A stretch of 64,000 nt of DNA from Chrysoporthe austroafricana (GCA_001051155.2 JYIP02000002.1:5499315-5563314), one strand, 5' to 3'. Shown: positions 44,566 to 55,676, counted from the stretch's first letter. Program-made: numbers and translations. Notes: generated by a model not told the origin, from the letters alone.

Positions 44566-45168
44566 ATATCGAATAAAATACAGAAAACTCGCTTTTCTTA
44601 TTCAATTAAAACCTAGCATTACGACTCTCTCTTGGAAGCAGTCTTGCAGTATACTATGCAAATGCTTTTTTATTTATTCTGCAAGGGGCATAGCATTTTC
44701 AATTGCTAAATCTCGGAAAGCAATTCTTTACGTTATTCAGAATACATACGGCTTAATTATTCCCGGTATAATATCCTAAGGGTTACCTTTAATAAGCTGC
44801 GCAAAATAGCTTATTAGTATTAGAAATTGGAAAATAAGCTAAAAGCTGCGGAAAAGAAAGTTTTTCGCTTGTATTATTAAAAATGCATATAGTATAAGAA
44901 GATAATACGGGCTATTTATTACGGTATTAATAATATAGAAAATTTGGAATAATTAGAAGCGGAAAAGGCTAAGGAAGAATATTAAAAAGCTGGGATTAAG
45001 CGTTATGCTGCAAAAACTTTAGTTTTTAAAAGCTTTTTTCTTAAGAATTTTAACTTAAATGCTGCTTTATAGCAATTTAGTTTTAAGATTAACTGGTTTA
45101 TTATTGATTTATCCGTAAAGCTTAATATTAAGATTAATTGATCCGGTCCCGATTATATTTCTAGCTAA
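44566..45168 (+). pseudogene. Element G antisense ORF, heavily degenerate
   Basis: From a mutated start (ATA at 44,566) the frame runs 200 codons to TAA at 45,166 without a frameshift. There are about ten internal stops, all TAA/TAG but one TGA. Homology with the better copies remains: SSLRYSEYIRLN-like, LENKLKAAEKKVFRLY, LEAEKAKEEY and NLNAAL. Most Cys codons are now Tyr. Confidence 0.6.
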
Positions 45169-45179
45169 TTAATAAATTA

Positions 45180-45612
45180 TTTTTCTTAATAATTCTTAAG
45201 TACTTATTATATATTATTCGGGTTATTAATTAATTCCTAGCTATTTTCGTTCGAATAATATTCTTTCTATTTAGTTAAGTATTTTCTAATCTAGTTAATC
45301 TTTTATATCGGAAGATTCATTTTATTTCGTATTCTAGTTTATTAGTTTCGATTTATATCGACTTGTCCGTTTCGGCTATTTTGAATACCAGTTCGAAAAA
45401 CGAAATATAGAATACCAGGTAGATTTTTATTCTATATAGTAATGCGAATTCGAAATTAATATTTGAGATTTTCTTTAAAATTTTGAATAATCCGAGTTTC
45501 TTATAATGTAATTAATAAAAAAGTTTTATTATTTTAATATATTCTTTTTATCAAATAAGATAAACTTTATCCTTTTCCTATAAGATTAGTTTTTCAATCC
45601 TTTTTGAATTGG
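45180..45612 (-). pseudogene. Element G integrase C-terminus and chromodomain
   Basis: The minus-strand remnant of the chromodomain is at about 45,235-45,360, followed upstream in the frame by the integrase C-terminal region. It is interrupted at 45,612 within the sequence homologous to 8,340 in element C (GAATTGG next to the insertion). Confidence 0.7.
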
Positions 45613-46171
45613 TATTATAACTCGATATACGAATTAAGGGCATATAAGATAGCCACTGAAGCAACTTAACAAGCAGCCTTATTATAAAAGAAAACGCACG
45701 TTAATTATATAATTACGGGTTAGGGTTAAATAAAATAAGGATTACTAGATTATTAAGTAATCCAATAAGTCAAGCTTACCGGATTACTTAACGAGCTAAT
45801 AATCCAGAATTAAGGAATAAAGGATATAAGGAAAAATATATGCTCTATAAACTACTATAATTCTTTAATCGTAAATCTAAATACTATTTAAACCTTATAA
45901 TACCTTCAAGTAATAGCCGTACAAGCTTATAAATATTGCAATATTTCGTTAAACGTATTTCGGTATTCAAAGCTATATTTAATACCGCTCTTGCTAGCAT
46001 AAACCCTTTTGATTTTACAGTTTATCTTAGGATTACTATAGCGTTTATAATATTTTCACGATTTTTATTCAAAAACGGTTCAGTATATACTCTTTAAGCA
46101 ATACCCGAAATACGATAGCGCTTCAGATTCCGTTTTCTTCCAGCAACCAGGCTTTTCAGGAAGAAATCCTA
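45613..46171 (+). mobile_element. Element H: 5' LTR and leader of a plus-strand chromovirus
   Basis: LTR 45,613-46,052 (440 bp), starting TATTATAACTCG and ending GCGTTTATAATA. The leader TTTTCACGATTTTTATTC and the gag 5' region (46,053-46,171) follow, until element I interrupts. The gag start region matches that of element K near 49,130-49,210. The rest of H lies beyond the window. Confidence 0.82.
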
Positions 46172-46607
46172 TATTATAAACGCTGTAGCAATCTTAAAAT
46201 AAACTATAGAGTTAAAGGGTTTATGCTAGCAAAAGCGGTACTAAGTATAGCCTTGAATACCGAAATACGTTTAATAAAGTATCGCAATATTTATAAGCTT
46301 ATACGGCTATTACTTGAAAGTACTATAAGGTCCAAGTAGTACTTAAATTTACGACTGAAAAGCTATAGTAATCCTATCTTAGCAAATATTCTGCCCTTAT
46401 ATATTTAGCTCTTTATTTCTGGATCGACGGGTTTTTGCATTAAGCCTTTCGATTTTTCGGGATCGATATCGATCCTATCGATCCGGGCTAACCCTAACCC
46501 TTGGTTATATAAGCGGGTAAAGAGGAACTAAATAGAATTGTTAATAAAGTGCTTTGCCGGCCCTTTTCTTATATTATATACCCTAATTCCCCTATTAAGT
46601 TATAATA
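46172..46607 (-). repeat. Element I 3' LTR (436 bp)
   Basis: It starts TATTATAAACGCTGTAGC and ends GTTATAATA. It has CCTTATATAT, a GATCGATATCGATCC block, the telomere-like motif and TTATATAAGC. The next bases on the minus strand form the polypurine tract (AGAAAAGGAATAA). Confidence 0.85.
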
Positions 46608-46694
46608 TTATTCCTTTTCTATCGATTGTTATCTTTAGCAATCTTCTATAAGCTTTTCAGATCCGTCTTGCATTATTGCAATTTCTTAATTAGG

Positions 46695-47292
46695 ATAATT
46701 GATAGGGTTATTAGTTTTCGAGTATCGAAACTTTTTAAAGCTAAGCAGAAAGCTTTCTTTTTCCGTATTATAACATTATTTGGGTTAATCGTGCTTATGC
46801 CTTATTCTTATTGCGAGTCTTATAAGCTAGGGAAAAAGTATTATTTGCTGGATTCTAGGTTTTCCCGTTATTCGTTCTGTATTCGCTTGGGTCTTGCGAA
46901 TTGCGATATTCAGGATTTTTCCCCTGCCCAGCTAGACCGTATTACCGTTAAGTACTAGCAATTCGAGGCCAAGCTTAAAGCTATAGAAGAAGAGGCGGTA
47001 GCGCTAAATGCTCGTATTTTTTATTAACGAAAATTGAAATGCGAATAGTATAATAAAATAATACGGGCTATTTGCTAAAGAATCGATAATATTAAGGAAT
47101 TGGAAAGGTTAGAGGCGGAAGAGATTAAAGAAGAGCGTTGCAAGGCTAAGGCCGAGCATTATGCTTCGGAACCTTTAATTCCCGAAAGTCCTTTTCCTGA
47201 AAGCTTCAATCTGAATACTGCTTTGCAGCAGTTTAGTTCTGATATTAATTAGTCCGTTATTAATTTATCTATAGGGCATAAAGTCGTGCTAG
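46695..47292 (+). pseudogene. Element I antisense ORF, split by element J
   Basis: The start (ATA at 46,695) begins an almost clean frame: SKLFKAKQKAFFFRIITL, YSYCESYKLGKKYYLLDSRF, SRYSFCIRLGLANCD, then AEEIKEERCKAKAEHYASEP. With Tyr for Cys the pattern is C-x2-C-x5-C-x9-C-x2-C-x7-C. After removal of element J and one copy of GCTAG, the codon at the break is completed at 62,110-62,111. The frame then reads FSNYLSG and stops with TAG at 62,133-62,135, 207 codons in all. This supports both the ORF and the nesting. Confidence 0.72.
47288..47292. repeat. Target site duplication of element J, left (GCTAG)
   Basis: An exact match to GCTAG at 62,105-62,109. Confidence 0.9.
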
Positions 47293-47726
47293 TGTTATAA
47301 ACGCTGCAGTAATCTTAGGATAAACTGTAAAGTCGAGGGTTTATACTAGCAAAAACGGTACCAAGTATTGCTTTAAGTCTTAGAACAAAATTGCTAAGTA
47401 TTGCAAAGTTTATAAGCCTTGAGTAGCTATTAATGGTAAGGTCCGATTAATACTTAAATTGACAATTGAAAAGCTATAGTAACCTATCTTGACAAATGCC
47501 CTGTCCTTATATATCCAGCTTTTCAGTACTGGGTTTGCTGGATCTATAATAGATCCCCAGATCCTAAATCTAATAGCTCTGGTACAGATCCTCAGATCCT
47601 ATTATATAACCCTAATTCTGGCTTATATAAGCGATAGGAAGGGTATTATAAGTAAAGCTATAGACGAAATGCCTATCTGTCCCTATTCTTCCCCTTATAT
47701 GCCTTATCTCTTACTGGGTTATAATA
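47293..47726 (-). repeat. Element J 3' LTR (434 bp)
   Basis: It starts TGTTATAAACGCTGCAG and ends GTTATAATA. The inverted repeat TGAAAAGCT (47,467-47,475) and AGCTTTTCA (47,517-47,525) encloses the TATA segment CCTTATATATCC. GGCTTATATAAGCG is at 47,612-47,625. Confidence 0.9.
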
Positions 47727-47816
47727 TTATTCCCTTTCCAATCGATTATTGTCTTTAATAATTCTTATAAGTAATCCCGGTTCGTTCGTATAGCTTATCG
47801 TGCTTTCCTAAATAGA

Positions 47817-48422
47817 ATAAGTAATAGAATTTCAAAACCGAAATCTATTAATCTTTATTCTGATAAACGCAAATAATGTAATTCTTTAATTTTTCGGATT
47901 ATTTATTACGCTATTATTATGCGTCTTTATTCCTATTATAACTGTTTAGGGTTGGAAACTTGCGCGGTATCCAAGCAGGATTTATCCCGTTATTTCAAGT
48001 ATATTTAGTATAATCAGGCGAGCTGCGATATTTTGGAACCGACTAATGCCGCAAAACTTTCATTTGCGTTTAACTAGTTTTAGAAACTGGAAGATAAAAT
48101 CGAAAGTTTAGAAGACAAGTTAATACGGCTGCGGAAATAGAAACGGATATAGCGGGAGCGAATAGCCAGGGCGTTCTGTTATAGCTTGTCCAATCTCGAA
48201 GAGCTAGAGAAACTGGAAGCCGAAAAGGCGGAAAAGGAACGTTGCAAGGCCGAAACTGAATATCGTATTCCAGAGACCTTAATTCCTAAAGGTCCTTTTC
48301 CTGAGATTTTTAACTTGAATACGATTCTGTAATAATTTGGTCTTAATATCGACTAGTTTGCTATTAATCTGATTATAAGGCATAAAGCCGTATCGGGTCT
48401 TTTTGGTTATTTTTCTAGCTAG
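47817..48422 (+). pseudogene. Element J antisense ORF
   Basis: The frame is 201 codons from a mutated start (ATA at 47,817) to TAG at 48,420, with no frameshift; all internal stops are TAA/TAG. It reads YYNCLGLETCAVSKQDLSRY, NQASCDILEP, LEDKIESLEDKLIRLRK, LEELEKLEAEKAEKERCKAE. It is nearest to the element C copy. Confidence 0.72.
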
Positions 48423-48424
48423 CT

Positions 48425-48620
48425 AGTTAATTGCTTTTTCCAGTAATTTCTGAATGCTTATTATATATTATTAAAATTGCTAATTGGTTCCTAGCTATTT
48501 TCGTTCGAATAATATCCTTTCCATTTGATTAAATATTCTTTATATTTGATTGGTTTTCGATAATAAAAGATTCGTTCGATTTCCTATTTTAGTTTATTAG
48601 TTTCGATTTATATAGATTTG
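48425..48620 (-). pseudogene. Element J chromodomain, cut by element K
   Basis: Minus-strand chromodomain remnant (about 48,490-48,610). The sequence breaks at ATTTG (48,616-48,620) and resumes after the second ATTTG at 56,158 with the continuation TCTGTTTTGGCTAT. It matches the uninterrupted copies at 45,340 and 62,310. Confidence 0.8.
48616..48620. repeat. Target site duplication of element K, left (ATTTG)
   Basis: An exact match to ATTTG at 56,153-56,157. Confidence 0.92.
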
Positions 48621-49096
48621 TATTATAAACCAACAAACAGTTCAGGTCACAAGAACAGGCCGGATCAGTAAATCCAGGGCCAGTATGGCACGGATCCAAT
48701 ATCCGATACAAAAAAACCACTTATATAAGAATACTTGACCATCCTGGATTATATAATCAAGGGTTAGAGATAGATAAGGATAAGGATTATAGGATTACCC
48801 AGTAAGCCAATAAGCCAGGCTTACCAGCTTACCAGATAATCAGATAATCCCGTACTGAAAAGCCGGATACATAAGACTGAATATTCCCTACCGTCAGATA
48901 GATTTCATAATTGCTCTTCAGTCGTCAATCTAAGTATCAATCGGACCTTACCATTGATAATCGCTCAAAACTTATGAACATTGCAATACTCGGTAAACGT
49001 ATCTCAATATCCAAGGCGTATACTTGGTACCGCTCTTATTAGCATAAATCCTTTGACCTTACGGCATATCTCAGGATTGCTGCAGCGTTTATAATA
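48621..49096 (+). repeat. Element K 5' LTR (476 bp)
   Basis: It starts TATTATAAACCAACAAACAG and ends GCGTTTATAATA. The sense TATA region GGATACATAAGACTG is near 48,862. The motif AGTCGTCAA (48,920-48,928) lies about 50 bp downstream. CACTTATATAAGAATAC and AATCAAGGGTTAG are upstream. Confidence 0.93.
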
Positions 49097-49098
49097 TT

Positions 49099-49107
49099 TT
49101 GACGACT
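49099..49107 (+). other. Candidate self-primer binding site (TTGACGACT)
   Basis: It lies 2 nt after the 5' LTR end. It is the exact reverse complement of AGTCGTCAA at 48,920-48,928 in the LTR, about 50 bp downstream of the TATA element. No TGG-starting tRNA primer site is present at the LTR edge. The arrangement resembles Tf1, which primes from the 5' end of its own RNA. This is an inference. Confidence 0.5.
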
Positions 49108-49128
49108 TTTATTCAAGAACGGTTCAAT

Positions 49129-50200
49129 ATATACCCTTTGGGCAATACCAGAAATACAATAGCGCTTCAGATTCCGTCTTCTTCCAGCAACCAGGCCCTT
49201 CCGGAAAAGGCTTTAACTATTCTTACTAACGAGCAGCTTCAGTAATAGAATATGGCCTTTTACTAGCAGCTTAAGGAAGTCAAGAATAAGATTATTCGCC
49301 TTAACGCTTTTCAGCAAGCAAAGGCTTTTAAGCTTGACAAATTAAGGCCCTATAAAGGCATTCGGGAGGACTTTTAGGCCTTTTTAACGCAATTCAAGGC
49401 CTATTTCAAGCATTACGGGACCCAGTTCAGAACCGCTTATAACAAGATCGATTTCGCGGGAAGCCGCTTTGAAAGGATAGCCTTTCAGTAATAGGAGCTT
49501 ACTTTTCGCAATTACCTGGATAACGATAATACATTTCGTTCCGAAAATACCAAACGCATCTTCTAGCATTATTCTAATTTCGAAAAAGCCCTTATCAAGA
49601 TTTTTAGGAATCCGGACGAACGATATATTACAATATAGCAACTAGAAATATTATGACAAACCGGCTTGGTTGCAGACTATACGGCCAAATTCCGGCAGAT
49701 CGTTACTTATCTCGATTATGAAAATAAACCCTTTATGGACGCTTACTATGCGGGATTCAAAGAAGAAATCAAGGACAAACTTTATAAAGAAAACCGACCC
49801 GAAAAATTTAGCGAATTCATTAATAAAGCGGTCCGTATCGATAATCGACTTTACGAACGGCGCTAATAATAATAGAAAAACTATAGCTATACCCCGAAAT
49901 ATTAGCCCAATTCCGGAAAGCGCAAGTTTTAATAGAAAAATCGAAATAATACAGCCTATTCGGGCATTATGCATCCTAGACTTATAGAACTAAACGCCCT
50001 TATACGAGAATAATGCAAGGGAATTACTTATTATAATTGCGACAAGAAAGGATATATCGCTTGCAACTATTATTAGGAAAAGAAGAAACGAGAATAGAAG
50101 CTAATCCCGGAAAGATAGATTAGCGTCGCTTAGTAATAAGAGCCCAATCAGCTAAACAATAATATCTAATAAGAGCAAATAATAAACCCTGGTTATAGCA
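49129..50200 (+). pseudogene. Element K gag remnant
   Basis: A presumed start (ATA at 49,129) opens a frame that is broken by stops but stays in register. Segments: EKALTILTNEQLQ, QLKEVKNKIIRLNAFQQAKA, KLDKLRPYKGIREDF, FRNYLDNDNTFRSENTKRIF. The open part 49,666-49,866 reads VADYTAKFRQIVTYLDYENK, as in the retrotransposon gag domain. A knuckle at about 50,012-50,068 reads YYNCDKKGYIACNYY (C-x4-H-type site with the His lost). It would form the virus-like particle coat in an active element. Confidence 0.82.
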
Positions 50201-53200
50201 ATACGAGCTGGATAGCCTGCTACCAAAATCATTACTTATTGCACCTTTCAGAAAAAGAAAGCTTAGGATAATTCCTATGCAAACTTAAAAGATAATAGCA
50301 ATTCGCTATAAGAAGAAAAGGCTTACTTTATAATACGGCTATAAACGATAGCAATTCGGACTGCTCGAATAACCTGCTAGATATTACGGAAGAAAATCTA
50401 GGAAGATTCCCTTTAGAAATATACTTCGACTAACGATAAGAAAGGGCAATAGAAGAAGAATTTAGCATATAAGCGCCGATACTTAGCGCTATACTTAGCG
50501 AAACGATATTGCAAGATAAATAGCCAGACAACCTGCCAACCCAAATATTCGAAAAAAAACCTATCGGAAAAATAAGAAAGCCGGTTACTGAATACCCCAA
50601 ATAGGATTACCTTAAAAACCGTAACTGAATAACCAAGCATATGAAAGTAGAATACCTCGTATACGGGCTTACTTTAAAAAAACTTCTCCAAAGCATTCCG
50701 TTCCAAAATAGCAAATACAAACCCCAGGAAAATAGAAAGATCAGTCATTTATACTTTTATTACTATAAACTTGCTTGAATATATTATATATACTATAATT
50801 GCCAGATATATTTTAGCGAGAAAGTCAAATACAATTGGTTCCCAATCAGAGAATAGAACCAATTAATCTAACCTATTATAGAATCCCAAAAGAAATACAG
50901 GAAAGTCTTGCATATCGAATACAGCAATGCCTATATTGAATTACTTAACGATCGCCTATGGAAATGCGTTTAAGAAAGAATAATATAGGAATAATGCTAT
51001 ATATCGGCATATTCTATCTATATGCAAGATAAGGTTAAAGAATAATATCGATTGCAAAGAGCCGAGAAGGCAAAGCAATACGCCCAAAGCCAAGTAAGAA
51101 GATTGGCAAAGCAAGCAGCGAAACAAGTACAAAATAACCTAAAAAGAAAAGATCGCTTGTAAAGGAATAGCAGCCGATCAGGACTATAAGGTCCTTATAT
51201 GCCATTACGAAAAATAACGAAGGATATATTATTTTGGATATATATATTAACGGGTAACGTTACAGCGCACTATTAAACAGTAACGTATAAGGAAATTTTA
51301 TCTTGCCGGAAATCGTTAATAGGAAACGAATTCTCTAAATGCAAAAGAAAAATCCCTATAGATTCAATACTATAAAAGAAAAAGCAGTAATATATAACCT
51401 TGGAATAATCGATAAAGAAACTAATTACTTACTTATCTCGATCCAAAGCCTTATAACGAAAACCATTTTCAATATTACAAATACAGTATAGTATAAGTTA
51501 ATCTTAAGAATATTTTGGCTTAAAGAATACAATCCTTATATCGATTGGATTACTAGCCAGATTTCATAAGAATAAGCTATACCTACTGAAAAGGTCGCAA
51601 TTAACGGAATAGAGAAAGACTTAATTACTAAGAATAGCATTAGGAATATACGCTTAAACAGGCTTAGATATACCCTTAAAGCAGAAATACTTGCCAAACG
51701 ATAAGGAAGGGTTATAAGTATTTCGAACTTACGAATACAGATTAAAGACAGACCAAGAATTCAAGCGACTAGCGATTAGCAAAAGGCTAATCTGGTATAA
51801 AGCATTACGAAATTATATGGACTATAGAATTATAAAGAGATTCAGCTTTCAGTATAACAGATATAAGAAGATTATAAAAGAAAATTCGGCCTTATAAATA
51901 ACAGATACTCAAAACTACTAGAAACCAAGATATATAGACAAAGAAAAAAAGCGATAAAAGAAAAATACGCTTAACAATACCTTTTGTTTTTCCAAATTGC
52001 AGAAAACGAAAAAGGACCGCTACCAGAATTCAAGAACGTATTACGAAAATACTATAAGTTCAAGAAACTATAGCAAAGAAAATTTGATACTGGCTTACTA
52101 GAATACGGCCTTTACGATTACGAGATTCTACTGAAAGAAAGAATTTAGCCAAAGTTCTACTCTATTTACGGACTTGATAAAGCAAAATTCAAAGCATTCA
52201 GGGAATATATTAACGAAAACTTGAAAAGAAGCTATATACAATTATTGCGATTACTTGCGAAATACCCAATCCTATTTATATTCAAAAAGAATAGCAAATT
52301 ACAATTTTGTATAGATTACCGATAACTTAACGATATTACAATCAAAAACCGGTATTTACTGCTATTAATAAATAAAATGAAAGACTAACTAATAGGAGCA
52401 AAATAGTTTATTACGCTTAACTTTAAGGAAGAATATTATTATATCCGGATCAAAAAAAGCAATATCTGGAAAACGGCTTTCAGAATACGTTACGGATATT
52501 TCGAATACGTAATTATGCCTTTTAGGCTTACGAATGCGCCTGTATTTTTCCAAGAAATAGTCAATTACATCTTCCGCAAGTTCCTAAATATTACTATTAT
52601 CGTCTATCTTAATAATATCCTTATCTTTTCCAAGAATTTCGAATTATACAAATAATACGTATGCGAAATATTCTAAATATTATAAGATAATAAACTCCTA
52701 ATCGAATTAAGCAAATACTGCTTTTACTAGCAAAAAGTTAATTATTTCGGCTATATTATCGAGCCAGAGCAAATTAGCATACAAGAAAATAAAGTTAAAG
52801 CAATACGGGAATAGCTTATGCTAGAAAATATCAAGGATATCAAAGCATTCTTAGGATATGCTAATTTCTACCGACAATTCATTCAGGACTATAGCAAGAT
52901 CGCATACTCTCTTACAGATTTTATAAAAAAAGACCGAAAATTCAAATGGACCCCAGAAATATAAAAGGCATTCGATAAAATCAAAAAACGAATCATATCA
53001 GAACCGATTCTCTATAAAGCAAACCTAGAGAAACCTTTTGAAATTAAAACCGATACGTTAAATTACGCATTCGGTAAACAATTAGGCTAACGAGATAACC
53101 AAAGATATTTCAGGATTGTAAGCAATTTCTCAAAAAAGTTAAACGGCCCCGAACTCAATTATAGCATTCCAAATAAGGAATTAATAGCAATTGTTAAAGC

Positions 53201-54820
53201 ATTCGAAAAATAGCAACGATACTTAATCGGAACCAAATACCAAATCATAATATATTCGGATTACAAAAACTTAATAATATTTATAATTACGAAAGTCTTG
53301 AACAAGCGATAAATCAGATAAGCAGAGTTCCTCTTATAATTCGATCTGAAAATTGTCCATTATAAGGGATCCGAAAATGGCAAAGCAGACGCATTTAGCA
53401 AATAATTAGACTGTTAAAATACGGACCCCAAAGAATTTCAGAATATCTTTCAGCAAGATAAAGACGGCAACTTTATAAACGAAGCTAAAGAACTCGATAT
53501 AATTATCAAAATCAGTAATAACGAAAAGGAACTAGAAAATATAACCTTTAAAGAATAGGATAAATATATAAGAATAATATATAACGTACTAGCATATAGC
53601 TATTAAGGAATCAGAGCTACGTACGAAAGAATTAAGAAATACTGGAACTTCCCAGGGTTAAAGAAAAGAATTGAAAGAATCCTACGAGAATGTAATAGCT
53701 ATAAGAAGAACAAGATCGAATATTATAAGCCCTATAGACTATTCCAACTATTCCTTATCCTAAAAGCAGTTTGGCAATCCATTAGCTAGGACTTTATTAC
53801 TAAGCTACTTCTCTTACGAAAACCTTTAATTAAAGTACAATACAATAGCATTCTAATAATAGTTTGTAAATTAAGCAAGTATACTTACTTCTTTCTATAT
53901 AAAGAAAATAATATAGTAAAAGATCTCGCATATATATTCTTAAGAATAGTTATAGCTAATTATAGTATGCTTAAGGAAATCATTTCCGATAGAAATAAGA
54001 AGTTCGCGTTAAACTTTTGGATTTTATTTACGAAACTACTTGGAATACGACAAAAAATATCTATAGCATTTCACTTACAAACGGACGGATAAATAAAACG
54101 AACAAACCAAATCGTTAAATAATATTTACAATATTATATAAATTACGAACAAAATAATTAAATTAATTTGCTACTTTTAGCATAATTCGCTTATAATAGC
54201 GCAAATACAAATATAACAAAAAAGTTATTATTCTATATATTATATAGCTATAACCCGATAGCTTATTATAACGAATTACTAGGAATAAATGCGAAAATAG
54301 CAGAAAAACGAATTAAGAAAATCAAAAAAATGCAAAAAGAATTGCAAAAAGAATTAAGATTTATACAAGAAAGAATAACCCGATATGCCAATTCCAAAAG
54401 AATTAAGGAATTAATTCTACAAGAAGGAAATAAAGTCTATTTCGTTCGACAAAAAGAATATATCAAAATAACCAAACCATTTCATTCGCTAGATTACAAA
54501 AAACTCGGACCATTCAAGATTCTGAAAAAAATCTCAAATATTAATTTCGAACTTATACTACCTTACGGAATAAGAATTTACCCGGTCTTCCACATTTCGC
54601 TTTTTAAACCTATATTCAAGATAGCCGGAATAGATAATATAGCATAAGCAGAAAGTAACGAACCAGAATACGAAATGGAACGAATCTTTAAATATCGAGG
54701 ATTAATAAACTATAAAGAATACTTAATTAAGTGGAAAAGCTATTACTCGAATGAAAATAATTGGGAACTAACCGAAAACTTAGCTAATGCAAAGCAAGCA
54801 TTCCAAGGCTACTGGAAAAT
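50200..54820 (+). pseudogene. Element K pol remnant with chromodomain
   Basis: Order: protease region (about 50,700-51,600); reverse transcriptase (about 52,150-52,950) with YLNN in place of Y-x-D-D near 52,604; RNase H (about 53,030-53,420, FEIKTDTLNYAFG); integrase core (about 53,760-54,130), where ISDRNKKF carries the second Asp and the catalytic Glu before RTNQ reads Lys; integrase C-terminus (54,330-54,647 open, LDYKKLGPFKILKKISNINF, VFHISLFKP); chromodomain 54,667-54,820 (EMERIFKYRGLINYKEYLIK, WKSYYSNENNWE). Changed catalytic residues fit G-to-A RIP. It is inactive. Confidence 0.85.
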
Positions 54821-54971
54821 AGCTACCAGGATATAAAGTTTTTCCTAATAAAACGGACTAACCAGTCAAATAGCCAGTCCAGGAAATTCGCTACAATACT
54901 AATACGAGCAAATCTGTACTAGTAAAAAGAAATCCGCTATTAGAAACGACTAATCAGAAAAGACTTACAAA

Positions 54972-55583
54972 TTAACCGGAAAGATAGTTAATACCAGAAG
55001 AACTACTTATAGGACAATCAATAAGCTTAATCATATCCTCAGACCTCCTAATAACGAATAACCCAAAATCTATAATAGCCCAATCAATCTCTTCTACCTC
55101 TTGCAAGAACGATTCCGGGAAAGGACTTTCGGGAATAGAAAGCTCTATAGCGCGACGCTCGATTTCAGCCTTGCAACGCTCTTCTTCGGCCTCCTTAGCT
55201 TCCAGCTTTTCCAACTCTTCTATACTATCGATTCCTTGACAAATAGCCCGCATTATCTTCTCGTACTATATACGCTTTTAATAACGAAAACGGAAAACCT
55301 TTTCTTCCGCTACTTCTAGCTTATCTTCCAACTTTTTGTAATAAGAAGCCATCTTGCGCAATTTGCCGGAAGATATACCCAGCATATTATAACGAGAACG
55401 ATTAAGCCGTACGTATTCCGAATAGCGAGAAGAATCCCGTTCGGAAACCTAGCAAACCGAAATACCGCAGCCTTTACAAAACGAATAGGAAGGCATCTGA
55501 ATAGCGTACTGAAAAATCGCCTCTAAGAGAGAATCGCGATAAACGGTTTTGGGCGAACGAGATTTTTTGACTCTACCCGATAT
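54972..55583 (-). pseudogene. Element K antisense ORF
   Basis: From a mutated start (ATA at 55,583) the frame runs 203 codons to the stop at 54,972, with three TAG/TAA interruptions and no frameshift. The last 93 codons are fully open from ATG at 55,253. It reads MPSYSFCKGCGISVC, SERDSSRYSEYVRLNRS, ASYYKKLEDKLEVAEEKVFR, IEELEKLEAKEAEEERCKAE and ESPFPESFLQEVEEIDWAII. It is convergent with gag-pol, about 150 bp from the chromodomain end and 94 bp from the 3' LTR. It is close to the element F version. Confidence 0.75.
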
Positions 55584-55661
55584 AACGAATTAAGAAGGCA
55601 CGATCCGAAATAAGAATATCAAGCAAGACTACTTACGGAAAATCTTTAAGGATAAAGATTA

Positions 55662-55676
55662 CAAAGAAAGAGATAA
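55662..55676 (+). other. Element K polypurine tract
   Basis: ACAAAGAAAGAGATAA directly precedes the 3' LTR. The same A/G-rich block, AAGAAAGGNGATAA in consensus, lies at the inner edge of the 3' LTR in elements C, D, F, G, I and J. It is the expected plus-strand primer site. Confidence 0.8.

Larger units (their letters stand above)
44030..45612 (-). mobile_element. Element G: left end of a minus-strand chromovirus
   Basis: 3' LTR 44,030-44,476, polypurine tract, antisense ORF and integrase C-terminus/chromodomain, then cut at 45,612 by element H. Its right part is not in the window. The left flank is CCTAT (44,025-44,029), the presumed half of a target duplication. Confidence 0.85.
46172..47292 (-). 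mobile_element. Element I, left part (3' LTR and antisense ORF)
   Basis: 3' LTR 46,172-46,607 (436 bp), containing GCTAACCCTAACCCTTGG followed by TTATATAAGC near 46,485-46,512, and a polypurine tract. It is interrupted at 47,292 by element J (duplication GCTAG) and resumes at 62,110. Confidence 0.85.

Noticed and set aside
46485..46500. CCCTAACCCT as a telomere end
   Set aside because: Only one to two units occur, at the same place inside each LTR. It is an LTR motif and not a telomere array.
49651..49974. 107-residue minus-strand ORF
   Set aside because: It lies opposite the open part of element K gag (49,666-49,866), which has the recognisable retrotransposon gag sequence.
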